A stretch of 41,815 bases of DNA. Origin: Lysobacterales bacterium. Lineage in GTDB: Bacteria > Pseudomonadota > Gammaproteobacteria > Xanthomonadales > Xanthomonadaceae. The notes below the pieces were generated by a model. That model did not search any database, was not told the DNA's origin, and saw nothing but the letters and a program-made list of their open reading frames with translations. A program made the translations under genes and the position numbers. Shown here in pieces: positions 1 to 8,518 of this stretch. Location: the NCBI GenBank assembly GCA_016718605.1, contig JADKCY010000040.1, forward strand, positions 1 through 41,815, in the 5' to 3' direction. The first letter of the stretch is position 1, and each line of letters begins with the position of its first letter.

Positions 1-10
1 TCCTAGATCG

Positions 11-1210
11 CTATTTGAAAGCCATCGGTGACGCGATCGAGTAAACACCAGCATCGGTCAGGCGGTCCAGAAACCGCTGTGCGATCCTCCAGAGATGAGG
101 TATCGCCTCTGTTTTCCTTGTCGCTGAAGTAGGCGCACCAGGGTGGGCTTCGACCTCGGGAACCCGGTTGAAAATGCGATGCCGGCGTAGGTTCTCTGGG
201 GTTGGAACAGACGGTAGGCGATCGGGTGGAACCCGAAGGTTAAGTCCAGCTCAAGTGAAGACGGCCTTCGTTGTCACGACCGTGCCAGTGTTGGACTGGA
301 TGAATCGTAGGTAGGCGGCGCTCCACCACAGCTTCGGATGTGCACTGACCGCCCAGCAGTCCGATGACGGATCGGTCAGATGCAACGTCACCGCACGGGG
401 GACGATCTCGCGCGCTGGAGGATTTCTGCCTTTGGGATGTCCTTGTTTGCGAGCGCCTGCAGTCGGCTCCGGATCGCTTCCGGTTTGGTGATCTGGTCAA
501 GAGGTTGGCCTCGCGGGCTTCCTGGATCGAGGCATTTTCGCGTTGGACACGGTCACATAGGGCTCGATGGTTTTCGTTCCATGCAGCGATGGCTTGAGGG
601 CAACTGATCCATTTTCGATTGGACGCGTTGCCTAGAACCGCGTCGATGAGCAGATCGGTACGGAGATGTCGAACAGACCGAGGCTTGAGAGATCGATTTC
701 GATCATCCGCCTACCGCTCTCTTCCATGGCTTGCTTTCTCGGGTGTGACTGCGTGTTGCCATCGGATCTCGATTAGCGGATTCACCTTGATCGTCATTGA
801 CAACAAGGTCGGGTCGGTGATCGCCAACCCGTTGTTCAAGGGTGACATCGGTGAGTTGCGCTACCCAGGCCGGCATTTCCACGCGGTCACGCGGTGTATC
901 CGATCCTTGATGTCAACCAGCATGGACGGGTTCGGGTGGATGGTCGCCATCCCAGCCGGGCGAAGAGGATGCGCCGGTGGTCGGCAATGATCTGCTTTGC
1001 CATTCGATGGATGGCGGACTCTGCTCCGTATTCACACTCGGCGCCCGCGTGATGGAAGTGGGGCCGGCGGTGTTCGCCTTTGGCGTGCGACAAGCGGTGT
1101 TGCGCATCCTGGACATAAACAGTCGCAGGCGAGACCGTTGGCCACCCTCGGTGGCGTACATCCGCCCGTTGCGGAAGTCCGAACGGAACAATGCCTTCTA
1201 CGTTGCTCAT
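11..1210 (-). pseudogene. CoiA-like (competence protein CoiA family) nuclease gene, frame broken several times
   Basis: Stitching minus-strand frames gives about 399 codons from an ATG at 1210 to a TAG at 11-13. The N-terminal third has GEHRRPHFHHA followed by AESAIHRMAKQIIADHRR, the pattern of the CoiA zinc ribbon and start of the nuclease domain. Next come LEQRVGDHRPDLVV and IEI, as in its PD-(D/E)XK core, and then HAVTPEKAS and RRMIEIDLS. The C-terminal half is helical (QRENASIQEAREAN). At least five single-base shifts separate these pieces, so no long open frame exists. In the family, CoiA-like proteins occur on competence loci and on mobile elements, and their role on plasmids is unclear. 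The gene diverges from the next one. The family call rests on motif pattern only. Confidence 0.55.
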
Positions 1211-1258
1211 GCTGTCTTGGCTGCCTAGAGTTGGGGTGTCCCAACATCCATTCGCGCC

Positions 1259-1912
1259 ATGTCCGAAAACAGTCAATACCTCCCCAATCCTCCACCGACC
1301 ACCTTTCATGCTTGGACGTGCTCACGCAGTGCTTTCCCGCGCGAGGCGGGAGACCAGGTATTCATGTCCTGTCTGTCCCGGCGGAAATGTCTGCCAATGA
1401 ACTGAGGCGCGATGGCACAACCTCGCCTGTCGATGTCGATACCTTGCGGGCGATCTGTGGAACAGTTCGGCGGTGCTGCAGGGCGATTCGCCAGGACGCT
1501 GGTTACGGCGGGAGAAATTCGTCGCTGGTGGATGGCCCACCGCGGTGAGATATCGGCTGAATGTGCCAATGCGGGGTTGGCATGCGGGCCGGATCTTCGT
1601 GCGATGCCCAGTGCAGGCGGGCGTGGCAATGTGACCCGCTATCAGCTCGCGTTTGTGGCCATGGATGTGCCGGAGGAGGGGACTGATCCCGATACTGATG
1701 TCAACGCGAACGCCGCCGAACGCGGATCTCGTGAGTCGCTGACCTATCGCATTGAACCGGTCATGGCCGCATGGTGGTTGCGAGGATTGTTCGTGAGTCA
1801 GGGCTTTGCCATGCGCAGTTGGCGGGGCGTGTGCCTACTGCTGTTGCTTACGGCCCCCGTCCTGATTACGTGGTTCATCTTGGCGGGATTGGTCGTATCT
1901 CCTAAACGCTGA
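1259..1912 (+). CDS. Hypothetical protein with one C-terminal membrane segment, frame shifted twice
   Basis: An ATG at 1259 begins MSENSQYLPNPPP. The reading then moves to a second frame (SANELRRDGTTSPVD) and back to the first from about 1480. The last 120 residues are continuous and protein-like (VTRYQLAFVAMDVPEEG). They end in one hydrophobic stretch of about 22 residues, CLLLLLTAPVLITWFILAG, just before the stop, which suggests a tail-anchored inner-membrane protein of about 217 residues. It diverges from the CoiA-like gene with a 48-bp gap. I recognise no family. The C-terminal half is more certain than the start. Confidence 0.45.
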
Positions 1913-2178
1913 CGCGCCATCCGGCTCTGACGATCACTGGGCTTCTTGGATCCATTCTTTGGCTTATTTCGACGTGGCCAATGTACTCACTGCCGACCCG
2001 CAGACTGGTGATCGCTCCCCAATGGGTGCTTTCGTTGAATGCGCCTTATGGCGTCCTCCGGTTCATCCGCGGTGAAGTAGGGCGGCCTCTGGCGGCGGGT
2101 GGGTCCACCTTGAAGGTCCACAGGCGACATGCCCAATCTGCGCAGGGCGGGTGATTTTGGATGAGGGCGGTACTGCAT
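1902..2178 (-). CDS. Possible small hypothetical protein
   Basis: A minus-strand frame from 2178 reads MQYRPHPKSPALRR and then PPYFTADEPEDAIRRIQ. After one shift near 1990 it could continue to a stop at 1902, overlapping the end of the convergent membrane-protein gene. Composition in the middle is protein-like, but there is no recognisable domain and no clear ribosome-binding site. It may be a real gene downstream of kfrA or a chance frame. Confidence 0.22.
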
Positions 2179-2229
2179 TCCCTGACCGGATTATTGGTCG
2201 TTGTGAGGACAGCCCTCTGGAGCATGTCT

Positions 2230-3190
2230 TCAGCTATGACCCGGTATTTCGCTCTGGCGCTCCGCTTCGTTGAGCTTCTTCTTTCGAGGTCGCCTTTCAG
2301 CGAGGGGGCTGAGTAACCTGCTGGTGACCTCGCGGAGCCGCTCGTCGAGCTGAAGGATTTGCTGGGCTTGGGCTTGGTGAATGGTTTGAGCGGCCTGAAG
2401 CTCGGCGCTGAGCCTCTGGGCCTGCGCGCTGTGTGTGGCGGCCTCGGCCTTCCAATGCGCGATGTCCGCACTGGCTTTTGCTCTTTGGGCATCCAGTTGT
2501 TGCTTGTTTTCCTTGAGTTCGCTGGCCAGTTCTGGGCTGCGCAGTTCGTGCGATGTCGATTTCGCGGGCGCAGCGGTTTTCCGTGGCTTCGATGTGGCTC
2601 TTGCTTCGTGCGCTCTCGAGGGCAGCGGCCTCTTGTGCGCTGTTCAGCGCGGACTGAAGACTGATCACTTGTCGATCACGCTGCTGCAGTTGGTCCGTCG
2701 CGTTTTGGAGAGCGCTGCAGATCATCAGTGCCGACGCAGCTCCTGAACCCTCGAATCCGCGTCGGCGAGCTGCGCTGTGAGGTTGTTGGCTCGTTGATCC
2801 GCGCTTTGGGCGCGCGCATCGGCGATCGCGACGGCCTCCAGGGCGCTCGGTTTTGCGGATTCAAGGCATCGACTTGTCCCTGATAGTGGGTTTCGAGTTC
2901 TTGTCTGCGTTCCCCGAGCAGAGCGTTCGCGGCCTCCAGTGCGGTGTGCCAGAAGGTGCCTGCGGCGGCCTGTACGTTTTCAGGCGCATCCGGGATGGCC
3001 AACGCCGCCTGCTGCGACACCAGGCGTTGCCCGAGTTGCTGCCACCAGTCATTCAGGTGTTTCAGGATCGTGGTCGATGAGCCGGTGCCGAGCGCCGCAT
3101 GAAGGCTTTGGATGGTCGGTCGCACGCCGGCCTTCGGCTGTGCGTCTGCCGCGTGCTTTACCTCGTCAAAACTCAGCCTGGCCGTGCCAT
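2230..3190 (-). pseudogene. kfrA: KfrA-like plasmid DNA-binding, coiled-coil protein, frame broken
   Basis: From an ATG at 3190 the reconstruction starts MARPG, needs one extra base, then continues LSFDEVKHAADA and RPTIQSLHAALGTGSS, ILKHLNDWWQQLG. This is the KfrA N-terminal DNA-binding domain (about residues 1-120). The rest, to the TGA at 2230, is a long alanine/glutamine/glutamate-rich coiled coil (DARAQSADQRANN; LQQRDRQVISLQSA; LASELKENKQQL) ending in basic residues. About 320 residues fits RK2 KfrA. KfrA proteins repress their own promoter and help plasmid maintenance, acting at the nucleoid. At least four single-base shifts break the frame as read. A perfect palindrome just upstream (3244-3270) is the obvious operator. 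Confidence 0.75.
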
Positions 3191-3243
3191 GAAATTACCT
3201 CGTACTTTTGCTTGCTGCCGATTCGTCGGGGGTTGCTCTTTGA

Positions 3244-3270
3244 CTTCCGATAATAGAACATTATCGGAAG
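3244..3270. promoter_or_regulatory. Perfect 11-bp inverted repeat in the kfrA/integrase intergenic region
   Basis: CTTCCGATAAT and ATTATCGGAAG are exact reverse complements separated by AGAAC, in a locally AT-rich gap between divergent kfrA (start 3190) and the recombinase gene (start 3305). No T-run follows on either side, so an operator is likelier than a terminator. KfrA autoregulation through a palindrome is known for the family. That this palindrome is the KfrA site is inference. Confidence 0.65.
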
Positions 3271-3304
3271 TAGTAACCATTTAACGTACTAAAAAATACA
3301 TAAT

Positions 3305-4409
3305 ATGACACAAGGACTATCCACGAATCTAGCACAGCTTCCCGACGCCGTGCCCGATCTGCTCAGCACGCAAACGGCTGATGCCGTCCGTGAAGTCATT
3401 GCCGAAGGCACCGCCGCGAACACCGTGCGCGCCTACGAGAAGCGCCATGCGCTACTGGCAGAACTGGCATCAGCTTCGATTTGGCAGTCCGTTGACGTTC
3501 CCGGTCAGCGAAGCCTGTGTGATCCAGTTCTTGGTCGACCATCTCCGGCGGACCAACAGTCGTGGTGAGCTCACCTCGGAGTTGCCGCCGGAGGTGGATC
3601 GCCAGCTGGTGGCCGCGGGCCTCAAGGGGAAACCGGGCGCACTCTCGATGGCTACCGTGCGCCATCGCATTTCGTTGCTGTCCAAGTTTCATGCGATGCA
3701 GCGTCTGGAGAGCCCGTGCGCGCTGCCCTCGGTACGTATTCTGCTCAGCACGGCGAGCAAGGCCTCTGTTAAACGTGGCGAGCGTCCAAACAAGAAAACG
3801 GCCGCCACGGCGGATGTGCTTCGCGCCCTGCTGGATACCTGCGATGACTCCCTGCTGGGGATCCGGGATCGCGCGATCCTGCTCTTCGGGTTTGCCTCAG
3901 GTGGACGTCGCCGATCAGAGATCGCGCTCGCGGACCTGCGCGACCTGCGCCGTGTTCCGGAGGGCTTTGTCTACCGACTAGAGCATTCCAAAACACGCCA
4001 GACAGGCGCCATTGCGGGGTCGCAACCCGACAAGCCGGTTCTGGGTGAGGCGGCCAAAGCGCTCGAAGACTGGCTTCAGTCCAGCGGCGTTTCAGAAGGA
4101 AGACTATTCCGAAGCGTGCAAGGCAACCGCATTGGGTTGTCGCTGTCGGATCGCTCGATTGCCAACATGGTAAAAAAGCGCGCGCTGATGGCGGGTGTCG
4201 CCGGAGACTTTGCGGGCCACAGCTTGCGGTCTGGATTTGCTACCGAGGCAGGTAAACAGGGCATCCCCCTATCGCAGGCAATGGCCATGTCAGACCATCG
4301 ATCCGTGCCGACGTTCTTAGGCTACGTCCAGACGGGTGAGGTGACTCAGAATCCAGCCGCACAGTTGCTGCAGAGAATGGGACAGGTCAAGGATGAGCAG
4401 AAGGTGTAG
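3305..4409 (+). CDS. Tyrosine recombinase/integrase, one frameshift near codon 47
   Basis: Site-specific recombinase of the phage integrase family, about 367 residues. The N-terminal 47 codons (MTQGLSTNLAQLPD to NTVRAYEK) are in one frame. From about 3445 the protein continues in another (MRYWQNWHQL, a core-binding domain). The catalytic domain is complete: Arg in GGRRRSEIALADL, Lys in LEHSKTRQTG, HSLR in GHSLRSGFATEAG, His in SDHRSVPTFLGY and the Tyr of GYVQTGE. The start ATG at 3305 follows an AT-rich promoter-like stretch with no clear Shine-Dalgarno. It is divergent from kfrA. It may resolve or integrate the element; no att site could be assigned. Only the shift makes it doubtful as functional. 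Confidence 0.85.
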
Positions 4410-4451
4410 ATGAGGGTGCCAACCTGCGGAACCAACTGTTTCACGGTCTGC

Positions 4452-4774
4452 TGTCGACGGAGAATAGAGTTCCATCCCGAAGCGATCGCAAGTGGCTGAT
4501 TCATCGTAGGCACCGCTCGGTGCGAAAACGTTAAGTTCTATCCTGAATCTGCCAACCGCCAAACCAGTGCGGAGAATAAAGTTCTATTCCACGCTCAAAT
4601 TGGCCGACTGGCTATGTACTCTGAAAGATCAATCTTCTTGTTCATGCCTTCCCGGAGGGCGCGGTAACCATGTCGCGGTGACGAGCCAAGATTGGACTTT
4701 ACTGGGCAAGACTGAACTTCATTGTTCGAAATACAACTTTATTGGCCACGATAGAACTCTATTTTCCGTTTACA
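4452..4774. mobile_element. 323-bp Tn7-like mini-element (two transposon ends, no genes)
   Basis: The left terminus reads TGTCGACG and is followed at once by GAGAATAGAGTTCC; Tn7 has TGTGGGCG followed by GACAATAAAGTC. Three left-end sites start at 4460, 4526 and 4572. The right terminus on the minus strand reads TGTAAACG and is followed by GAAAATAGAGTTC. Behind it are four sites at exactly 20-bp spacing (4685-4706, 4705-4726, 4725-4746, 4745-4766), each overlapping the next by 2 bp. Three spaced sites on the left and four overlapping on the right is the classical Tn7 arrangement. The flanks TCTGC and GATGC do not form a clean 5-bp duplication. There is no transposase inside, so it would need a TnsABC in trans. 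Confidence 0.72.
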
Positions 4775-5048
4775 GATGCTGCTGCGCCCGGATGAGGGTG
4801 TCGTAGTGACGCTGGTGCTCGCAGCACGGTATCTCTGCCGTCTCCCCGCGCCATCGACCCAACCAGAGCCCGCCACCGCATCCAGACCGACCTAGTTTTC
4901 GGTCGTGGATCCTGCCACCAGGTCGGCACAGATCCTCCAACTTGGGATCAGAGAGGGCGGTCATGAACTTGCCGTTCCTGGTCAGCTCGCTGACGAAGCT
5001 GGTCACCGCAGCGGCAATGGCGGTCAGCTTCGCGCCGGCCGTGGTCAA
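4770..5048 (-). CDS. Possible hypothetical protein truncated by the mini-element
   Basis: A minus-strand frame of 92 codons starts at a TTG (5048) and reads KLTAIAAAVTSFVSELT then MTALSDPKLEDLCRPGG. Its stop lies in the last five bases of the Tn7-like mini-element, so the original 3' end may have been replaced by the insertion. There is no known domain. Four cysteines lie toward the C terminus (DLCRPGG, SGCGGG, IPCCEH). Start and coding status are uncertain. Confidence 0.3.
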   Translation of the reverse strand: MTTAGAKLTAIAAAVTSFVSELTRNGKFMTALSDPKLEDLCRPGGRIHDRKLGRSGCGGGLWLGRWRGETAEIPCCEHQRHYDTLIRAQQHL

Positions 5049-5083
5049 GTTCCATGCCGGAGGTGGGCAAATTGCTGCCGGTT

Positions 5084-5125
5084 TGCAGGAAAGGACTTAA
5101 TTCCCCAGGAAAGGACTTTATTCGC
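5084..5125. repeat. Two further Tn7-type binding sites upstream of the H-NS gene
   Basis: AGGAAAGGACTTAATTCCCC and its neighbour AGGAAAGGACTTTATTCGC sit exactly 20 bp apart in the same orientation and phase as the right-end sites of the mini-element. On the minus strand the second reads GCGAATAAAGTCCTTTCC. No TGTNNNCG terminus follows (the next 8 bases give TGCTGCTA). A weak opposite-orientation match (AGTTCCATGCCGGA) lies at 5048-5061. They are probably the eroded end of a second insertion, or binding sites recruited near the H-NS promoter. Confidence 0.5.
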
Positions 5126-5276
5126 TAGCAGCACTCGGGTCGGCTTTACGTACCTCAAATTCCGATTTCTACAGCGACCCCAACAATGAACGCGTGATCG
5201 ATGTGGTTCCGCAATTTGCATGGACTTCAACGCTAGGCCAACAATAGTGCACCCAACCGATAGCGGAGCAAGCAAG

Positions 5277-5606
5277 ATGAGTGGCATGGATCTGAGTCAG
5301 CTGAGCGTCAAGGAACTGGAAGCACTGATGAGCAACGCAGGCAAGCTGCGTGATCAGAAACTTCGCGACAACCTGGCTGTGGTGCGCCAGAAGATCATTC
5401 AAGCGGCGAAAGATGAGGGTTACACCATCGCTGAGCTATTCGGCACATCCACCGGAACGGCGAAGGCTCGCGGCACCGCCAAAGGGTCTGCCAAGTACGC
5501 AAACCCAGCTGATTCGTCACAGACCTGGACTGGGCGCGGCAAGCGGCCGGGGTGGTTCAAGCTCGCCATTGAGCGGGGCGTTCAGCCGTCCAGCATGGCG
5601 ATCTAA
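5277..5606 (+). CDS. H-NS family nucleoid-associated protein
   Basis: 109 residues. Residues 1-50 form the helical oligomerisation region (LSVKELEALMSNAGKLRDQK). Residues 73-94 hold the DNA-binding motif AKYANPADSSQTWTGRG followed by KRPGWF, the hallmark of H-NS/Xenogeneic-silencing proteins that bind curved AT-rich DNA. I chose the ATG at 5277; an in-frame ATG at 5286 and an upstream one at 5220 are alternatives. The frame is intact and a strong terminator follows directly. Plasmid H-NS homologues silence horizontally acquired genes and lower the fitness cost of the plasmid. The AT-rich ends of the adjacent mini-element are natural targets, which is inference. Confidence 0.92.
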   Translation: MSGMDLSQLSVKELEALMSNAGKLRDQKLRDNLAVVRQKIIQAAKDEGYTIAELFGTSTGTAKARGTAKGSAKYANPADSSQTWTGRGKRPGWFKLAIERGVQPSSMAI

Positions 5607-5625
5607 CGACCATCTGCGAAACAAG

Positions 5626-5656
5626 AAAAAGCGCGCCAATGGCGCGCTTCTTCTTT
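5626..5656. terminator. Bidirectional rho-independent terminator
   Basis: GCGCGCC-AAT-GGCGCGC (5631-5647) is flanked by an A-rich run on the left and TTCTTCTTT on the right. It lies between the convergent H-NS gene (stop 5606) and the minus-strand gene ending at 5673, and can serve both. Confidence 0.88.
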
Positions 5657-5672
5657 GGACAACCTTGGCGAC

Positions 5673-6857
5673 TTAGCGACTAGCGGAACGGCTCTGTGCC
5701 GGCTTTCCAGCGAGTTTCTTTGCCTGCATCGGCGCGACGGTGCGGCAGATGGCGGCATAGCACACATCCCATGAGGCCGCTTTGGTGGCCCGCATCAGAA
5801 TCTCGCAGGCCAACACGGTCGCGTGATAGGCAGGGCCGACGTCGATGCGAACCGCATTGCGGCTCTCGCTTCCTTCGTTCATGGCGAGGTAGAGGTTTTG
5901 TTCCTGATACTTCATCGACATGGACTTGTTGTTTTGCGGCCCGTGATTCGAGAACGTGCACTCCGGCAACAAGCCCAACATGGTAGCCACCAGCACCGGC
6001 AGTTCGTCCGTGGTGAGATTGAAAATGATCTTCTTGTCCCAGTGGTACTGGTCTGGCTTTTCTGGGTGAGGACCCGGTGCAGATTCGATCCGCAAGGTCG
6101 GGACGCCATCCCACAACGTCATCTCAAAGAGTGCCGCCGCACGGGGCTTGTTGAAGACGCGCACAGGATTGAGCTCGGGGTTTTCGTAGGCCTTTGCCGT
6201 GTTGCCGTCCTGATGGGCACCCGAACGCTGCGCAGGTGCTGCTGAGCGCGAAGTGGCATTGGCAAACCGCGACCGATTCTCGCCGAGACCCGCGGCACCT
6301 ACGGGTGGCGCTTGCGGAGGGCGCGAAGGCCGCGGCATATCGACAACATTGTGGCTATTGGCCGCACCCTGCCCTTGCTGCGGATCCGCGATGGCGGACG
6401 ATGGCGGTGCCAAGCGGGCATTGGTGCCCATCGGGCGGTCGCTCTTGGGAATCTCCGGCGACGACTGGGCGGTCTCTTGACTGCGCTGATCGGCGAGTTC
6501 CTGCAGTTCCAAATGCGCGATGGTGGCCAGCTGCGAGAGGCTGGGGACATCACGATTCTCAAGGATGGCCAGCATCTGGCCAATGCCTCGCGTACGCATC
6601 AGATGACGCGCCTGATCACCGGAAAGACGCACGTCAGCAACCAGCGAGAACGCGCGGACAACATGACCTTGGAGCATCGCTTGTAGCCCCTGCCGGTCTT
6701 TGTTGTCGATCGCAGCGCGGAGAACACCTGGCGGTTCTACCGATGCGATCTCAACAATGACGTGATCGGGGACCTGGCCGCCAATGATGGTGCTGAACAG
6801 TTGATACCGCTGGCGAATCTTTTCTTCGCGGTCGTTTGCTTGGGCTGGGCTTGCCAT
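5673..6857 (-). CDS. Unrecognised 394-residue protein, two-domain
   Basis: The start is the ATG at 6857 preceded by AGGAG at good spacing; upstream codons in the frame are not protein-like. Residues 1-140 are helical (MASPAQANDREEKIRQRY; RHLMRTRGIGQML). Residues 140-230 are a proline/alanine/serine-rich linker. The C-terminal 160 residues look like a compact alpha/beta domain (AALFEMTLWDGVPTLRI; KKIIFNLTTDELPVLV; NLYLAMNEGSESRNAV), ending in a basic tail KKLAGKPAQSRSASR. It is probably cytoplasmic. It is the last gene of the minus-strand block and shares the terminator at 5626-5656. I recognise no family. Confidence 0.85.
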   Translation of the reverse strand: MASPAQANDREEKIRQRYQLFSTIIGGQVPDHVIVEIASVEPPGVLRAAIDNKDRQGLQAMLQGHVVRAFSLVADVRLSGDQARHLMRTRGIGQMLAILENRDVPSLSQLATIAHLELQELADQRSQETAQSSPEIPKSDRPMGTNARLAPPSSAIADPQQGQGAANSHNVVDMPRPSRPPQAPPVGAAGLGENRSRFANATSRSAAPAQRSGAHQDGNTAKAYENPELNPVRVFNKPRAAALFEMTLWDGVPTLRIESAPGPHPEKPDQYHWDKKIIFNLTTDELPVLVATMLGLLPECTFSNHGPQNNKSMSMKYQEQNLYLAMNEGSESRNAVRIDVGPAYHATVLACEILMRATKAASWDVCYAAICRTVAPMQAKKLAGKPAQSRSASR

Positions 6858-6970
6858 GGTCGACTCCTGATAAGCGCTGTGACGAGAAGCATGCGGTGGG
6901 TGAGTCTCAATGCGTGAGACACACGGACAGTGTGCAGAGGGATTTCGTCGACGCAAATTAACGAGAAGAG

Positions 6971-7291
6971 TTATCGCACCAGGCCTGCTTCAATGCGGTC
7001 GAAATGGCCAAGGATCGCGCGAAGGCTCTCGGCAATCGTTCCTAGTCCGTCCCCCAGATCATCGATCTCATTCCGAATGACCTCGCGCGCTGTCGGGATA
7101 TCCGCGACGCCAAGCGTCAGGGTCACGCTGTTGCCAATCTCCTCCAAGACGTACACGCCTTTGCCCACACCCAGCAACGTGTCGGCACAATACCGCGAGC
7201 ACGTCATGGCGAATCGGCCGGGATCGATCGGTGACGGGCTGGGTATGCCAAGCCCATCGAATAATTTGCCCACATCGCTCTCGACTGTCAT
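6971..7291 (-). CDS. Hypothetical protein, 106 residues
   Basis: The start is ATG 7291, seven bases after GGAGGAG, beginning MTVESDVGKLFDGLGIP. The middle has a predicted beta-hairpin (GVYVLEEIGNSVTLTLGVAD) and the end a helix with acidic residues (VIRNEIDDLGDGLGTIAES). No signal peptide, membrane segment or known motif is visible. It is 113 bp upstream of the 394-residue gene and probably co-transcribed. The gene at 7339 diverges from it with a 47-bp gap, so both promoters must overlap there. Confidence 0.75.
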   Translation of the reverse strand: MTVESDVGKLFDGLGIPSPSPIDPGRFAMTCSRYCADTLLGVGKGVYVLEEIGNSVTLTLGVADIPTAREVIRNEIDDLGDGLGTIAESLRAILGHFDRIEAGLVR

Positions 7292-7338
7292 AGGTGATCT
7301 CCTCCGTTGGCGCGGAAACCTATTGGAGATAAAAGCCG

Positions 7339-7833
7339 ATGTCAAACAATGAACGGACAACCTCACTTCGTTATGGTGTTACGCCTGAAGGACCGAATGT
7401 CTTCTATGTATTGCATGTCACAGTTGGACAATTGGCGAAGAAGGATATTGCCGGTCCTCTCGCGACATTACTCGCGATGACAGACGACATCGCGAATTTG
7501 GAGCAGCACCAAGGAAAACTCGTACTCGCCTTTGATGGGTACGACGACGACCCAAGGCCCCTGTATGAAGTGGAGGAGGTCGTCACCTGGTTTCAGTTGC
7601 TGGCCGCGCAATGGAATGCCTGGCTCTACTTCATCAACGTAAAGGATTGTCCGGGACAGGTGGCGCTGCTGATGCAGCTGCGCAGCGGAAGGGCGGCCCT
7701 AACGGGACCTGCGCTTGAAAATGAGCTGAGGTATCTGGCAGACGGCCTTACTGCCTTCGGTGCGCACGCCAACATTGCAGACGAGCGCCTCACCGAAATC
7801 TTGGATGCGGCGTTCGACAGTCTCTTCGAGTAG
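7339..7833 (+). CDS. Hypothetical protein, 164 residues
   Basis: The ATG at 7339 follows GGAGATAAAAGCCG, a good ribosome-binding site. The protein is acidic (MSNNERTTSLRYGVTPEG; VLAFDGYDDDPRPLYEVEE) with helical segments and no membrane span. It is one of very few plus-strand genes in this block and converges on the secreted-protein gene at 7874. I recognise no family. The intact frame and the ribosome-binding site support a real gene. Confidence 0.72.
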   Translation: MSNNERTTSLRYGVTPEGPNVFYVLHVTVGQLAKKDIAGPLATLLAMTDDIANLEQHQGKLVLAFDGYDDDPRPLYEVEEVVTWFQLLAAQWNAWLYFINVKDCPGQVALLMQLRSGRAALTGPALENELRYLADGLTAFGAHANIADERLTEILDAAFDSLFE

Positions 7834-7873
7834 AACTTTGCGACCATGCGCGTGCGGCTACCCGTACCGTCAT

Positions 7874-8230
7874 TCACTCGTCGGCATCGCAACCAGTCCG
7901 CTCAAATCGCCGCTCTGCTTCACGCATGCTGGTGACTGTCCGGTGAAAGTCGGACATGGCGTTCTTGAGTTGTTGTCTCGCCAATGCGCAATGGTCCTCC
8001 CGATTCTGAGGTTGATAGCCGTCAGCGTCGTCACGACGGCCGGCTCGTTGCCCCGCAGGATTGCTTGGGATTGGCTCTGCTTGTGGCGTGCACCCATACA
8101 GCCCACCGCTTGCGTTGACCCAACATCCGCCCGCACGACCATCGGTGTACGCGACCCAGCTATCTGCACGCGCGAGACCGGGTGCCATGGCAGAGGCGAT
8201 GGCTAGAACATAAAGCGCTGCAGTCCGCAT
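7874..8230 (-). CDS. Small exported protein with signal peptide
   Basis: The ATG at 8230 follows AGGAGCACATC. Residues 1-21 form a signal peptide (MRTAALYVLAIASAMAPGLA) with likely cleavage after ARA-D. The mature part of about 97 residues has a glycine/cysteine-rich start (GGCWVNASGGLYGCTPQ) and a charged helical C terminus (MREAERRFERTGCDADE) with four cysteines. It is probably periplasmic with disulfides. An upstream in-frame ATG at 8278 is less likely because it lacks a ribosome-binding site and would bury the signal peptide. The promoter region is limited by the terminator at 8341. Confidence 0.75.
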   Translation of the reverse strand: MRTAALYVLAIASAMAPGLARADSWVAYTDGRAGGCWVNASGGLYGCTPQAEPIPSNPAGQRAGRRDDADGYQPQNREDHCALARQQLKNAMSDFHRTVTSMREAERRFERTGCDADE

Positions 8231-8340
8231 GATGTGCTCCTGTGAGAGAGGGGTAAATTGGTGAGAAACGGATACCAATAAAACGCATCGTCAATCGACG
8301 TGTGTTCGTACCCTGTGACAATGATCAATTCCTTCCCAAC

Positions 8341-8371
8341 AAAAAAGGGCCCGTGACCGGGCCCTTTTTTG
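8341..8371. terminator. Strong bidirectional terminator
   Basis: AAAAAA-GGGCCCG-TGAC-CGGGCCC-TTTTTT is a seven-bp GC stem with matching A and T runs. It separates the Toprim gene's 3' side (8519) from the promoter of the exported-protein gene. Confidence 0.92.
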
Positions 8372-8518
8372 TTGTTGGTTCCGATGGATTCACTGTTTTG
8401 CGATACAGGATCGACGATGGACGAAGGGCCTTGTCAGGGACTTCGTCTCGCATCTGTGCCAAAGGCATGTTCCCTGAGGTATCAACTCAAGGCAACGGCG
8501 ACAATCGAAGCCCCGACG

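Noticed and set aside
11..27. GATCGCTATTTGAAA as the opposite end of the 28.6-kb Tn7-like element
   Set aside because: It is only a partial match to one site, with no second site and no TGT/ACA terminus, and it lies inside a coding region.
3..44. Plus-strand end of a coding frame ending in a TAA at 42-44
   Set aside because: The same bases encode the C terminus of the minus-strand CoiA-like gene, which has better support.
4452..5125. Repeats interpreted as replication iterons
   Set aside because: The repeats occur in both orientations with terminal TGTNNNCG sequences and Tn7 spacing, and no Rep gene is adjacent.
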